From Thermoproteota archaeon (GTDB lineage Archaea > Thermoproteota > Thermoprotei_A > Sulfolobales > Pyrodictiaceae), in contig JAADEY010000017.1 of NCBI GenBank assembly GCA_013153145.1, forward strand, positions 1 to 64,000: a stretch of DNA of 64,000 nucleotides, written 5' to 3'. Below the pieces are notes generated by a model, which saw only the letters and a program-made list of their open reading frames with translations, searched no databases and was not told the DNA's origin. Position 1 is the first letter of the stretch; every line of letters starts with the position of its first letter. Positions 6,241 to 15,585 of this stretch are shown in pieces. The translations under genes were made by a program, and so were the position numbers.

Positions 6241-8556
6241 ATGGGACTAATGCTCGCCCTGAAGCTAAGGCTAGCCGGTATAGTGCAGGGAGTAGGGTTC
6301 CGGCCATTCATACACCGATGCGCCGTACGCGCCGGAGTCTCCGGCTACGTCGTGAACCTCGGGGGGAGCGAGGTCGAGGTATACGTCGAGGGGCCGGAGG
6401 AGAGGCTCGCAGAGTTCTTCAAGCTGATGGCGGAGGAGATGCCCCCACCAGCATTGATAGAGGAGGCGGAGATAGAGGTCACTAGGCCGAGGCGGGTCAC
6501 CGGGTTCCGCATACTCCCAAGCAGGAGGGAGCTCTCCAAGAGGAGCATGATACCGCCGGATCTCGCGATGTGCAGTGACTGTCTAAGAGAGATACTAGAC
6601 CCGGGGGATAGAAGGTACCGCTACGCGTTCAACAGCTGTGCGTACTGCGGCCCACGCTTCGCGATAATGTACACCGTGCCGTATGATAGGGAGAACACAT
6701 CGATGAAGTACTTCCCCCTATGCAGCGACTGCCTCGCAGAGTACCGAGACCTCTGGAACAGGAGGAGGTACCATGCACAGGGCATCTCCTGCCCAAGGTG
6801 CGGCCCCAGCCTCTGGCTCACCGACAACCGGGGCAGGAGGATAGACGTTGAAGACCCCATCAGGGAGGCGGCGAGGCTCATCGATGAAGGCTTCATAGTG
6901 GCTGTGAGGGGGCTCGGCGGCTTCCACCTGGCAGCCCTAGCTTCAAGCGACGACGTGGTCGCTGAGCTGAGGAGGAGGAAGAGGAGGCCGAGGAAGCCCT
7001 TCGCGCTAATGGCACTCGACATGGAGACAGCTAGGAGCCTAGTCTACGTGAGCAGTGAGGCGGAGAGGCTCCTCAAGTCGCCACGGAGACCGATACTCCT
7101 ACTCCCACGGAGGCCGGGCGCGAGGGTCTCTGAGCTGGTGGCGCCGGGCCTCGACATGCTCGGCGTGATGCTGCCCTACACGGGCATACACTACCTACTC
7201 CTAATGGAGACCAGGGACAAGTACCTGATAATGACGAGCGGGAATATACATGGGAAGCCCATGTGCACCTCGAACCAGGAGGCTATAGAGAAGCTCGGAG
7301 GAATAGCAGACTACTTCCTGCTCCACAACAGGGAGATTGTGAACAGGGTTGATGACAGTGTTGTACGCTTCACGGACGGTGACCCAGTAATGCTGAGGAG
7401 AGGGAGGGGCTACGCTCCAGCCTGGATAAGGGTCAGGGTTAGGTTCCCGGCGCACCTTGTAGCGTTCGGAGCGGAGCTCCAGAACGCTGGAGCGGTGGCC
7501 TTCGAGGACAAGGTCGTACTCACACAATACATAGGGGACACCGATGACTACGATACACTCATGGAGCTAGACAAGTACATCAAATGGTTCGTCAACGTCT
7601 ACGGCTTGAAGCCAGGCATACTAGCGGCGGACCTCCACCCAGGCTATGCGAGTAGGAGGCTTGCAGAGCAGTGGGCCTCCGAGACCGGGGCCGAGCTAAC
7701 CCTCATACAGCACCACCACGCGCACGCGGCGAGCGTCATGGCCGACCACGGCGTCGAGCCCGGGGCGAGGGCTGTGGTGATAACGATAGACGGTGTAGGC
7801 TACGGCGAGGACGGCGCTATATGGGGTGGAGAGGTGCTCCTAGCCTCCTACAGCGAGTATGAGAGGGTCGGGCACCTCGCATACCAGCCGATGCCAGGAG
7901 GCGACCTAGCAACGCTAAGGCCGGTGAGGATGCTCATCGGGATACTATCAAGAATTATGAGCCTCGAGGAGACACTCAGCCTCCTGGAGGAGAGGAGGCT
8001 GCTCCACGGCCTCCCCGGGGGAGCCGAGGAGGCGAGAACAGCATACCTGCTGGCGGCCACGCGTAGGTCGCCGCAGACCTCGAGCACCGGCAGAGTACTC
8101 GACGCGGCGGCAGCCCTTCTCAACATATGCCTGCACCGCACATACGAGGGCGAGCCCGCCATGACCCTCGAGGCCCATGGTCACGGAGGCAGGCTCGTAG
8201 ACGCCATTGAGGCGCCGGTCAGGCTGAGGGATGGAGTGTATATAGTCGATACAGTGAGGCTCTTCGAGACACTCATAGAGAACCTTGACAAGGATACCAG
8301 GAACCTAGCCTATACAGTCATGTACAGGATAGGTGAGGCACTAGGACTGATAGCAGCCCGTACACTCGACAAAGCCGACACGGACACGGTATACGCGTCC
8401 GGCGGCGCAGCCGTAAACGACGTTATAATCCACGCGGCGCGCAGGGTGCTGGCCGAGGAGGGGGTCAAGCTATTACTGCCAAGAAGGGTTCCAGCCGGCG
8501 ACGGGGGTATAGCGCTGGGGCAGGCTGTGGTCGCGGCGTCGAGGTGGAGTAGTTGA
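6241..8556 (+). CDS. hypF: Carbamoyltransferase HypF
   Basis: HypF makes the cyanide ligands of NiFe hydrogenase from carbamoyl phosphate, handing thiocarbamate to HypE. All four domains are present in 771 residues: acylphosphatase (GIVQGVGFRPFIH, about 12-25), two zinc-finger pairs (CSDC...CAYCGP and CSDC...CPRCGP, about 109-188), a YrdC-like adenylation domain (about 205-380, with KRRPRKPFALM and MTSGNIHGKPM), and a Kae1-like domain (about 410-771, with the metal motif HHHAHAASVMADH and the late ASGGAAVND). Length is normal for the family. No hydrogenase or other hyp gene is present in the window. It ends in a TTGA overlap with the glycosyltransferase start. Confidence 0.96.
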   Translation: MGLMLALKLRLAGIVQGVGFRPFIHRCAVRAGVSGYVVNLGGSEVEVYVEGPEERLAEFFKLMAEEMPPPALIEEAEIEVTRPRRVTGFRILPSRRELSKRSMIPPDLAMCSDCLREILDPGDRRYRYAFNSCAYCGPRFAIMYTVPYDRENTSMKYFPLCSDCLAEYRDLWNRRRYHAQGISCPRCGPSLWLTDNRGRRIDVEDPIREAARLIDEGFIVAVRGLGGFHLAALASSDDVVAELRRRKRRPRKPFALMALDMETARSLVYVSSEAERLLKSPRRPILLLPRRPGARVSELVAPGLDMLGVMLPYTGIHYLLLMETRDKYLIMTSGNIHGKPMCTSNQEAIEKLGGIADYFLLHNREIVNRVDDSVVRFTDGDPVMLRRGRGYAPAWIRVRVRFPAHLVAFGAELQNAGAVAFEDKVVLTQYIGDTDDYDTLMELDKYIKWFVNVYGLKPGILAADLHPGYASRRLAEQWASETGAELTLIQHHHAHAASVMADHGVEPGARAVVITIDGVGYGEDGAIWGGEVLLASYSEYERVGHLAYQPMPGGDLATLRPVRMLIGILSRIMSLEETLSLLEERRLLHGLPGGAEEARTAYLLAATRRSPQTSSTGRVLDAAAALLNICLHRTYEGEPAMTLEAHGHGGRLVDAIEAPVRLRDGVYIVDTVRLFETLIENLDKDTRNLAYTVMYRIGEALGLIAARTLDKADTDTVYASGGAAVNDVIIHAARRVLAEEGVKLLLPRRVPAGDGGIALGQAVVAASRWSS

Positions 8557-9878
8557 ACGGCCTCGCGGCACTATCTTCATGGATACTCGGTCTACTGATG
8601 GCATTCATACTCCCCGGCCTCGTACTCTGGGTCAACGGCCTGACGTACACCCTCTCGATGAACCTTAGGGAGTGCCGGCTGGGAAGAACCCGTAGGGCGA
8701 GCTACGACGTAATAGTAGCAGCTAAGGAGGAGCCTGTGGAGCTCGTGAGGAGGCTTGCCTGGGCCGTCTCCGGGCTAAACCCTCCACCCAGGAGGCTGAT
8801 AATAGCCTGGGACGGGGAGGGCCTCGATGAGGCTAGGAGGGCAGCCGAGGAGGCTGCCCGTGGAGTCGAGGTAATCGTGTTCCGGGCCGGGTGTAGGAGC
8901 AAGGCCTGCGCGGTTAACAAGGCCCTCAGCCACGTCTCCTCGGAGTACGTCGTGATACTCGATATCGGAGATGAGCCGGGCTCCCGCGACTACGGGGCTA
9001 GGGCGACAGCGTGCCGCGTGGTTGTGCCTAGATGGGAGCCCCAGAGACCATTGAACATGTTCGAGGAGGCTGTGGCGCTGCTCGTCTCCTACGGCTCAAG
9101 AATACTCTATACGGGTAGGTGTAGGCTGGGCCTACCAGTCTACTTCCTGGGCTCCGGGTCATCAGCCTCAACCAGGACCCTCCGGGCCATGGGCGGGCTC
9201 CCCGACGAAGTACTGGAGGACGTGGGCTTCGGGCTAGAGCTCCTAGCGGCAGGCATCAAGCCCTGCTATGGAGAGGAGCACGTACTCTACGTCGGCCTCC
9301 CACCCAGCTATGCCGGGTTCCGGAAGCAGCAGGCAAGGTGGGCTATGGGGGCGGCTAAGCTGCTTAGAAGGCTCGGCTCACTAGGCCTGGAGGGGAGGGC
9401 CAGGCTCGACGCAGCCCTATACCTATCACAATACCTGCTATCCTCCCTACAGCTCCCAGGACTCATCCTCCTCGCGCTCCAACCCCCACCCCTACACCCC
9501 CTCCTAGCATGCCTAGGCTTCTGGGCGGCTGGAATGGCGCTGGCGGGCACCGGGCTCTACGTGCATGCGTCCAAGGAGATGGGGCTTGGTGCCAGGAAGG
9601 CCTTCTTCGCCTCAGCCAGGGCCTCGGCCGTAAGCATGGCCCTCACCCCAGTCCTACTAGCCTACAGTATCAGGGGGCTTCTCGGCATAAGGGTCGGCTT
9701 CATAAAGACGCCTAAGAAGAGGGGCTCGAGACTGATACCGGTCTCCGAGGCAGTGGCGCTTGCAGCATGCCTCGCGGCGCTCGCCTTCGGGCCCCCGAGC
9801 CCCGTCAAGCTACTAGTATTAATGTACCCGGTCTCCGTAGCCTACGTGGCGGTGAGGCTGCGGAAGTGGCTCAGCTGA
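8553..9878 (+). CDS. Membrane glycosyltransferase, GT2-like
   Basis: A 441-residue protein with one N-terminal membrane helix (about 5-32), a cytoplasmic GT-A domain and three or four C-terminal membrane segments (from about 295). The nucleotide-sugar domain begins YDVIVAAKEEP and has YVVILDIGDEP in place of the usual D-x-D line, an EDVGFG acceptor motif and QQARWAMG, the Q-x-x-R-W motif of processive GT2 enzymes. This suggests a polysaccharide or glycolipid synthase, but donor and product are unknown. The start is a TTG overlapping the hypF stop; an apparent operon link to hypF need not imply function. Confidence 0.75.
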   Translation: MNGLAALSSWILGLLMAFILPGLVLWVNGLTYTLSMNLRECRLGRTRRASYDVIVAAKEEPVELVRRLAWAVSGLNPPPRRLIIAWDGEGLDEARRAAEEAARGVEVIVFRAGCRSKACAVNKALSHVSSEYVVILDIGDEPGSRDYGARATACRVVVPRWEPQRPLNMFEEAVALLVSYGSRILYTGRCRLGLPVYFLGSGSSASTRTLRAMGGLPDEVLEDVGFGLELLAAGIKPCYGEEHVLYVGLPPSYAGFRKQQARWAMGAAKLLRRLGSLGLEGRARLDAALYLSQYLLSSLQLPGLILLALQPPPLHPLLACLGFWAAGMALAGTGLYVHASKEMGLGARKAFFASARASAVSMALTPVLLAYSIRGLLGIRVGFIKTPKKRGSRLIPVSEAVALAACLAALAFGPPSPVKLLVLMYPVSVAYVAVRLRKWLS

Positions 9879-10387
9879 GAGAGTGGTTGGCCGTGGCGGA
9901 GCCGGTGTGGTCGAGGGCTGCTAGGCTCCTATCATCACTCTCCGTCGTCGGGTTCGCCTCCTTCACCCTCTCCGTGGTGTTCTCGGCGTGGCCGCAGGCG
10001 CTTGCATCATACATGTTCATGGCGTCGACGGCTGCAGCCGCGGCTGCCCTCATACTGCTGGAGGCTAGGCGTGTCGCCGTCGGCGTGGTTAGGAGGTTCG
10101 GCCTGGACGTCTCCTCCCCATGCCTCCCCGACCCATCGCTCGCAGTCCTCGCCGCGCTGGCCCCTCCCGCCGCAGCGATACTCGCGTATGTCGCGGCCTC
10201 GAGCCTCTCATGCATACTCGGCATGCTGGACGAGAAGAGGTTCTATCTCCCACGGAGACCTAGGCTTGGAAGCCTCCTCCCCTACTCCCTCCTCATGATA
10301 GGCATGCCGGCCCTCTACAGCCTAGTCGCCGCCTACATAGAGTCGGCGTCCTACTTGGCCTCGAGCCACGCATCCTCGATCAGGTAG
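9866..10387 (+). CDS. Predicted membrane protein
   Basis: A 173-residue hydrophobic protein with about four transmembrane segments (roughly 19-38, 42-62, 85-115 and 138-160), rich in Ala and Leu. I recognise no domain. The GTG at 9866 is chosen because GGTGAGG precedes it by 8 nt; it overlaps the end of the glycosyltransferase gene by 13 nt, so the two are probably translated together and may act together at the membrane. The 3' end overlaps the convergent ATP-pyrophosphatase gene by 37 nt. Confidence 0.6.
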   Translation: MAQLREWLAVAEPVWSRAARLLSSLSVVGFASFTLSVVFSAWPQALASYMFMASTAAAAAALILLEARRVAVGVVRRFGLDVSSPCLPDPSLAVLAALAPPAAAILAYVAASSLSCILGMLDEKRFYLPRRPRLGSLLPYSLLMIGMPALYSLVAAYIESASYLASSHASSIR

Positions 10388-11028
10388 ACTGTATGGTAGG
10401 GTGCAAGCCTAACCCTCCTACCCTTCACGCGCAGCCTCGACCGGAAGAGGGGGGCGTCAAGGACGAGTGTCTCGGCCTCCCCGCCCTCGAAGGCCGGGTT
10501 GAAGCCGTAGAGCCTACTCAGCCTGATAACCTCCTCCACGAGCTCCTCGTCGAGCACACTCCCGGCCAGCCATGCAGGCAGTCCATACGCCTGCACGCTG
10601 ACCACCAGGATCCTGAATCCGTCCCTGACCAGCCACCTCATGTACTCCTCCTGGTTCTTCCTCCAGAGCGGAGAGTATATCCTCATGCCGGCCTCCAGGC
10701 ACGCCATGGAGAAGCGTAGCCGCTGGTAGTCGCTCAGCAGCGCGCCCGTCACGAGCCCACTGCACCTAAACCTTTCCCTGGCCTCCCTCAGCGCCTCTAC
10801 TATCTCGCCGTACTCGTCGCCGCCCCCCACCTCGCGGTAGAGGAGTGGTATGCCGAGGGCCTCTGAGTGCAGCTTCACAAGCTCTGCGGCCGGGTAGTGG
10901 AGGAGCATGCTGTCCCAGCTCCTCGGCTTCAGCGTCACGAGCCCGGCGACCTCGAAGCCGTGGAGCACCGCCCAGTGGAGGGCGTAGCAGCTATCCTTAC
11001 CCCCACTGTAGAGGGCGCAGATCCTCAC
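10351..11028 (-). CDS. Diphthine-ammonia ligase-like ATP pyrophosphatase
   Basis: A 225-residue PP-loop ATP pyrophosphatase. The N-terminal SGGKDS loop (residues 8-13) binds [33 protein letters not shown] and [18 protein letters not shown] match the DPH6/MJ0570 family. Eukaryotic DPH6 amidates diphthine to diphthamide on elongation factor 2; archaeal members are assigned that role by homology. Length is typical of archaeal members, which lack the eukaryotic C-terminal extension. It starts at ATG 11028, just 11 nt from a divergent ATG, so its promoter lies in the trpB2 upstream region. Its end overlaps the convergent membrane gene. Confidence 0.85.
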   Translation of the reverse strand: MRICALYSGGKDSCYALHWAVLHGFEVAGLVTLKPRSWDSMLLHYPAAELVKLHSEALGIPLLYREVGGGDEYGEIVEALREARERFRCSGLVTGALLSDYQRLRFSMACLEAGMRIYSPLWRKNQEEYMRWLVRDGFRILVVSVQAYGLPAWLAGSVLDEELVEEVIRLSRLYGFNPAFEGGEAETLVLDAPLFRSRLRVKGRRVRLAPYHTVYLIEDAWLEAK

Positions 11029-11042
11029 AGCAAACCACCATG

Positions 11043-11050
11043 TTTAAATA
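11043..11050 (+). promoter_or_regulatory. TATA box for trpB2
   Basis: TTTAAATA, an A/T island in GC-rich sequence. It predicts transcription start near 11070, after the first in-frame ATG (11040), so translation more likely begins at ATG 11097. Confidence 0.5.
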
Positions 11051-11096
11051 CTATCAGTGGGAGCCCTGTGGAATCCTGGTGCAGACGCATGCGCCA

Positions 11097-12449
11097 ATGG
11101 CGTTAAGCCTCCGGGCCCCCCAGACGCCAGACATGGTGCCGAAGTACTTCTATAACATAGTGCCCGACCTCCCCGAGCCCCTTCCCCCGCTGAGGAAGCC
11201 TAACGGGGAGCCGGTCAAGCCGGAGGAGATGGAGGTTCTCTTCGCGAAGGAGCTCGTGCGGCAGGAGTTCTCCAAGGAGAGGTTCATACCGATACCCGAG
11301 GAGCTGCGCGAGACATACCTAGAGCTTGGGAGGCCAACACCGCTCCTGCGTGCAAGGAGGCTGGAGGAGAGGCTCGGCACGCCAGCAAGGATATACTACA
11401 AGTATGAGGGCGTCACCCCCACCGGCAGCCACAAGGTCAACACCGCCACGGCCCAGGCATACTACAATATGAAGGAGGGCGTGGAGAGGCTGACCACGGA
11501 GACCGGTGCAGGGCAGTGGGGCTCCGCCCTGGCGCTCGCAGGCGCCCTATTCGGCCTCAAGGTAAGGGTATACATGGTACGTATAAGCTACCTGCAGAAG
11601 CCCTACAGGAAGGTGCTCATGCAGCTCTACGGCGCGGAGGTCGTGCCGAGCCCGAGCCCCTACACGGAGGTCGGGAGGAAGTTCCTCGAGAAAGACCCCA
11701 ACCACCCCGGCAGCCTCGGCATAGCTATAAGCGAGGCCATCGAGGACGCGGTAACCCACCCCAACACGAAGTACTCGCTGGGATCGGTGCTCAACCACGT
11801 CCTGCTACACCAGACGATCATAGGGCAGGAGGCGAAGAAGCAGATGGAGGAGCTAGGCGAGTACCCCGACTACGTCGTCGGCTGCGTCGGCGGCGGCAGC
11901 AACTACGCCGGCCTCGCATACCCGTTCGTGGCTGATAGGCTGGCCGGGAAGACTGAGACAAGGTTCATAGCCGTTGAGCCCAAGGCGGCCCCGAGCATGA
12001 CGAGGGGAGTCTACACATATGACTTCGGCGACACAGCGGGCCTCACACCACTACTAAAGATGCACACCATAGGCCACCGCTACGTGCCGCCGCCGATACA
12101 CGCGGGCGGCCTACGCTACCACGGCGTCGCGCCCACGCTCAGCGTGCTGGTGAAGCACGGGATAGTGGAGCCCAGGGCATACCACCAGACCGAGGTGTTC
12201 AAGGCGGCGCAGATATTCGCGCAGGCAGAGGGCATAGTCCCTGCACCGGAGACAGCACACGCAGTCAAGGCAGTGATAGACCTAGCGCTCGAGGCGAAGA
12301 GGAAGAACGAGGAGATAGTAATACTCTTCAACATGAGCGGCCACGGCCTACTAGACCTGAAAGGCTACCAGGACTTCCTGGAAGGCAAGCTGAAGGACTA
12401 CGAGCCGGAGAAGATAGACCTATCATACCTGCCGAAGATAAAGGAGTAG
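11097..12449 (+). CDS. trpB2: Tryptophan synthase beta chain, TrpB2 type
   Basis: PLP enzyme joining indole (or indole from TrpA) with serine to make tryptophan. TrpB2 features are the long N-terminal region with [17 protein letters not shown], the PLP lysine in [18 protein letters not shown], the glycine-rich phosphate loop [11 protein letters not shown], and the C-terminal [11 protein letters not shown]. TrpB2 proteins are about 30-40 residues longer than TrpB1 and act without a tight TrpA complex. No other trp gene is nearby, consistent with a stand-alone indole-salvage enzyme. I chose ATG 11097, which gives the usual short lead before PKYFYN; ATG 11040 lies inside the TATA region. Confidence 0.92.
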   Translation: MALSLRAPQTPDMVPKYFYNIVPDLPEPLPPLRKPNGEPVKPEEMEVLFAKELVRQEFSKERFIPIPEELRETYLELGRPTPLLRARRLEERLGTPARIYYKYEGVTPTGSHKVNTATAQAYYNMKEGVERLTTETGAGQWGSALALAGALFGLKVRVYMVRISYLQKPYRKVLMQLYGAEVVPSPSPYTEVGRKFLEKDPNHPGSLGIAISEAIEDAVTHPNTKYSLGSVLNHVLLHQTIIGQEAKKQMEELGEYPDYVVGCVGGGSNYAGLAYPFVADRLAGKTETRFIAVEPKAAPSMTRGVYTYDFGDTAGLTPLLKMHTIGHRYVPPPIHAGGLRYHGVAPTLSVLVKHGIVEPRAYHQTEVFKAAQIFAQAEGIVPAPETAHAVKAVIDLALEAKRKNEEIVILFNMSGHGLLDLKGYQDFLEGKLKDYEPEKIDLSYLPKIKE

Positions 12450-12472
12450 CAGGCCTCCAGCACCCACCCCAT

Positions 12473-12485
12473 CCCCCAGAGGGGG
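12473..12485 (+). terminator. C5/G5 hairpin after trpB2
   Basis: CCCCC AGA GGGGG located 24 nt after the stop codon. Similar compact C/G hairpins occur after other genes in this window. No T tract follows, so a processing or stability role is as likely as termination. Confidence 0.35.
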
Positions 12486-12507
12486 CCTCGGAGGAGAAGG
12501 AGGGGAG

Positions 12508-13149
12508 GTGAGCCGGCATCTGGGACGCGGTTTTCTCTACCGGCTCGCGCCAATCGAGGAGCTAATACCCCACGAGCAGGTCGACCCACACCACGTAAAG
12601 GAGCTCGCGGAGGACATTGCCTCGAGGGGCCTGGTTCTCCGCCCAATAATAGTTGATGGGGAGTCGGGCCTCGTCATAGACGGGCATCATAGGCTTGAAG
12701 CGCTCCGCCTCCTCGGCGCGAGGAGGGCCCCCATCGTCGCGGCAGCCAGGCACGACATCCATGGGGTCACCACGTGGGCCTACCTCCTCAGCCCCAGGCT
12801 CTCGTTCCTCGCGCAGAGGATAGCGAGGATACTCGAGTCGTCAGCCGGCAGGGGCTCAGCAAGGCTCACGATCGAGCACCGAGGAGTCTTAGCGAGCGTC
12901 AAGGGCGACCCCGTATGCCTCCACGAGGCAGTATCAAGCCTAGTGACGCTCCTCGGATGGAGGGCGAGGAGGGTGCCGCTCCACGAAGCCGACGACAAGA
13001 GGTGGCTCGTCATCAAGCCGCCAATAATACCACACGACATGGTCGTAAAGCTGGCCTCAACCGGCTACCGGCTACCCCCCAAAACCACCTGCTACCTCAC
13101 ATGGCTGAAGGAGGTGGAGGCGCCAACCCCCCTACGCCTACTACTCTAG
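12508..13149 (+). CDS. ParB/SerK-like protein
   Basis: A 213-residue protein with an N-terminal ParB-fold domain. The key motifs are ELIPHEQVDP (catalytic-type Glu about residue 23) and VIDGHHRLEAL (residues 57-65). This pair matches SerK, the archaeal free-serine kinase of Thermococcus, which uses ADP to make phosphoserine, and also related ParB-like NTPases. The helical C-terminal half (about 85-213) is as expected for SerK-length proteins. Start is a GTG with GGGGAGG just upstream. Serine kinase is the more likely role than DNA partition because no ParA or helix-turn-helix is present, but phosphoryl donor specificity cannot be judged. Confidence 0.65.
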   Translation: MSRHLGRGFLYRLAPIEELIPHEQVDPHHVKELAEDIASRGLVLRPIIVDGESGLVIDGHHRLEALRLLGARRAPIVAAARHDIHGVTTWAYLLSPRLSFLAQRIARILESSAGRGSARLTIEHRGVLASVKGDPVCLHEAVSSLVTLLGWRARRVPLHEADDKRWLVIKPPIIPHDMVVKLASTGYRLPPKTTCYLTWLKEVEAPTPLRLLL

Positions 13150-13252
13150 CCCAAACCCCTCCAAGAGGAGGGAGGGGCGCGGCTGCCGGGGGAGAGGGTT
13201 GGCGCTGCAGCTTTCACCCCCACCCAGGCCTAGACCCACCTTATTGTAGGGG

Positions 13253-13915
13253 TTGTTTGTGCCGCTCCTCGACGTGAGGGTCATAGATAATCCTGTCGCG
13301 CAGGATAGGCTCCGCGTCCTTAGGAGTAGGGGTACGCCGCGCTGGGTCTTTAGGGAGGTTATGGAGGAGTGTGGCTGCATACTAGCCTATGAGGCCTCTA
13401 GGCAGCTGCCGTCGAGGCCCGTCACTGTGGAGACTCCGCTGGCTGAGGCGCAGGCGTTGGAGCTGCTGGATGAGAGGGTTGTGGTCGTCGCTGTGCTGAG
13501 GGCTGGTCTCCCGCTCGCGCATGGCATGCTTAGGGTCTGGCGTAGGGCGAGGATGGGCTTCGTTGCGGCCAAGAGGATAGAGGAGTGGGGTGGTGACGTC
13601 TTCCCGGTGGACACCCCCTACATCAACATCCCCAGTCTCTCCGCAAGCGACATGGTTGTAGTCGCTGACCCTATGCTCGCGACTGCCTCGACGATGCTGA
13701 AGGTCATCGGCATACTGGAGGAGAAGGGGGCAAGGAACATAATAATAGGCTCAGTCATATCCTCAAAGAAGGGTGTTGAGAGGCTCAGGATGAGGCTCCG
13801 CTCCTCACCGGCCAGGGTGATGCTGTACACGTTCTCGGTCGACCCACTACTGGACTCAAGGGGCTTCATCATCCCCGGCCTAGGCGATGCAGGCGATAGG
13901 TCGTTCACCCTTTAA
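13253..13915 (+). CDS. upp: Uracil phosphoribosyltransferase
   Basis: Type I phosphoribosyltransferase converting uracil and PRPP to UMP. Seen are VVAVLRAGLPLAHG, the PRPP-binding loop VVVADPMLATASTM and the uracil-binding C-terminus FIIPGLGDAGDRSF, all diagnostic. Length, 220 residues, is normal. The start is a TTG at 13253 (a GTG two codons later, 13259, is an alternative). The first half of the gene uses more T-ending and GTT/GGT-type codons than its neighbours. Its end overlaps the convergent hydrolase gene by 11 nt. It works with the nucleoside phosphorylase in pyrimidine salvage. Confidence 0.94.
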   Translation: MFVPLLDVRVIDNPVAQDRLRVLRSRGTPRWVFREVMEECGCILAYEASRQLPSRPVTVETPLAEAQALELLDERVVVVAVLRAGLPLAHGMLRVWRRARMGFVAAKRIEEWGGDVFPVDTPYINIPSLSASDMVVVADPMLATASTMLKVIGILEEKGARNIIIGSVISSKKGVERLRMRLRSSPARVMLYTFSVDPLLDSRGFIIPGLGDAGDRSFTL

Positions 13916-14483
13916 ACACTATGTCATCCACGTGCTCAACAATCCTAGCCATATACACCTTTGACGCCAGGTAGGTGAACACCCTCCTACTCTCATCACC
14001 CATGAACACGATGGCGTCCAGCGGCGCGACAACCCTATACCCCCTCATGAACGCCCCGGCGATGCTCGCCAAGACACATATATGCCCCACCGTGCCGGTC
14101 ACCACAATGTACTCGATGCCCCTACTCCTCAATACATCGTCGAGCATCGTCGAGTAGAACGCGTCAAACCTCGGCTTCTCAACAACAACATCACCCTGCC
14201 TCGGGGCCAGCTCGTCAACTATCCTCCACCCCCAGCTGCCCTTCACACAGTGCTCGCCGAAGTACGCGAACTCCGGGTCGCCAGGGTAATGGGTATCCAT
14301 GGTATAGGCTACGAGAACCCCGGCCCTCCGAGCCCTCTCAACAAGCCTAGATATAGCCCCGACGACGCCCTCCGAGCCACTCACATAAAGCTTGCCGGAG
14401 GGCTTAACGAAGTCATTCTGCATGTCAACTATGAGCAGAGCAGTCCTCCCCGCAGGCAGCTCGACCACGGCCAAAACACCCAC
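13905..14483 (-). CDS. Isochorismatase-fold hydrolase, nicotinamidase-like
   Basis: A 192-residue cysteine hydrolase of the isochorismatase family. The triad Asp20 (LLIVDMQNDF), Lys103 (VVEKPRFDAFY) and Cys136 (VGHICVLAS) is complete, with a cis-peptide-type VTGTVGHIC loop. A metal site D-x-H is seen at residues 63-65 (DTHYPGDPEF), but the second histidine found in most nicotinamidases is an aspartate. Nicotinamidase (nicotinamide to nicotinate, NAD salvage) is the best guess; other amidases of this fold remain possible. The gene is isolated, with its promoter shared with nothing, and its 3' end overlaps upp. Confidence 0.75.
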   Translation of the reverse strand: MGVLAVVELPAGRTALLIVDMQNDFVKPSGKLYVSGSEGVVGAISRLVERARRAGVLVAYTMDTHYPGDPEFAYFGEHCVKGSWGWRIVDELAPRQGDVVVEKPRFDAFYSTMLDDVLRSRGIEYIVVTGTVGHICVLASIAGAFMRGYRVVAPLDAIVFMGDESRRVFTYLASKVYMARIVEHVDDIVFKG

Positions 14484-14534
14484 CCCACACGGCTGCCCGT
14501 GTCTCCCTAACCTTTTCCCTCCTCCTCCGAGGGT

Positions 14535-15533
14535 CTATTCGGGTACCTTGACGACTACTTTAAGCTCCTCCCTCTTCAACGCCCTTTTGAACACCTCCTC
14601 GCCGTCAAGTAGCTTCATCCTAGCGGTGACCAGCGGCTTGACGGCACCCCTGCGCAGCATCCTGATAGCGGCCTCGAAGTCGTCGCCAGTACCGCACCTG
14701 GTGCCGTAGATCCTCGCCTCCTTCACCACCAGGAGCGTCGAGTTGAATGACGCCTCGCCGCCAGGGGTGGACTTCAAGTGGATGACTCCACGCGGCCTTA
14801 CAAGCTCAACCGCCTCCCGGAGGCCTCTCGTCGACCCACTTGCCTCAAACACCATCGGGAACCCGCCGTGAAGCCTCTCGGCACGCCTTAGGGCCTCATC
14901 GAACCCCATAACCTCCACGCCGAGGCGGAGGAAGTAGCCGGCCTTGGGGCTATCACTCCTCGCGACGACTACGGGGCTAGCCCCAAGGAGCCTCAGGACC
15001 TGCACAGCCAGGTAGGCCAGGCTACCGGTGCCGATGACCGCGACCTCCTCTCCAACCGGCGGGGGGTACTGCCTAAACGCGTTAACCACCGCGGCCAGTG
15101 GCTCAACGTGCACGGCCTCCTCCGGGCTGAGCCCCTCAACAACATGCAGGGAGTCCGCCGGGGCGACAAAGTACTCTGCCATGCCGCCGTCAAAGTCTAT
15201 CCCAAGAGTCCTCCTACGAGGACAATGAGTATACAGCCCCCTCCTACAATACCAGCACCGCCAACAGGGGAAGTTTATCTCCGGCACCACGAGCCTACCT
15301 AGCAGATGCTCCCAGCCATGAGGAGCCTCGACAACCTCGCCGACAACCTCATGGCCGGGTATAAGCGGCCTCTTAAACAGGGGGTACGTGCCACGATAGA
15401 ACGCCTTATCAGTACCACAGACACCGACCATGAGGCTCCTCACTAGAACCCATCCATCCGGGACACGAGGCTCCTCAACCTCCTCAAGCCTCGCATCACC
15501 AGGCCCATAGAGGCGGAGCGCAAGCATAGCCAA
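14535..15533 (-). CDS. Zinc-dependent medium-chain dehydrogenase
   Basis: A 332-residue MDR-family alcohol/polyol dehydrogenase. Catalytic zinc ligands are Cys39 (VGVCGTDK), His61-Glu62 (PGHEVVG) and a later Glu (HVEPLA); the structural zinc loop has Cys90, Cys93, Cys96 and Cys104. The Rossmann domain starts AVIGTGSLAYLA. The GVCGTDK motif and late GTGDDFEAAI region resemble archaeal glucose dehydrogenases more than simple alcohol dehydrogenases, so a sugar or polyol is a plausible substrate, but this is inference. Start is TTG 15533 or ATG 15527. It lies 54 nt from the tRNA-Trp gene in the same direction. Confidence 0.78.
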   Translation of the reverse strand: MAMLALRLYGPGDARLEEVEEPRVPDGWVLVRSLMVGVCGTDKAFYRGTYPLFKRPLIPGHEVVGEVVEAPHGWEHLLGRLVVPEINFPCWRCWYCRRGLYTHCPRRRTLGIDFDGGMAEYFVAPADSLHVVEGLSPEEAVHVEPLAAVVNAFRQYPPPVGEEVAVIGTGSLAYLAVQVLRLLGASPVVVARSDSPKAGYFLRLGVEVMGFDEALRRAERLHGGFPMVFEASGSTRGLREAVELVRPRGVIHLKSTPGGEASFNSTLLVVKEARIYGTRCGTGDDFEAAIRMLRRGAVKPLVTARMKLLDGEEVFKRALKREELKVVVKVPE

Positions 15534-15585
15534 GACCAGAAACCCTTCTACACCAAGACGCCGAGGCGAGGAGAGAAGAAGATTG

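Noticed and set aside
10351-10387. One of the two overlapping genes (membrane protein and DPH6-like) as false
   Set aside because: Both have good motifs or membrane segments and ribosome-binding sites; a 37-nt tail overlap is common in this window.
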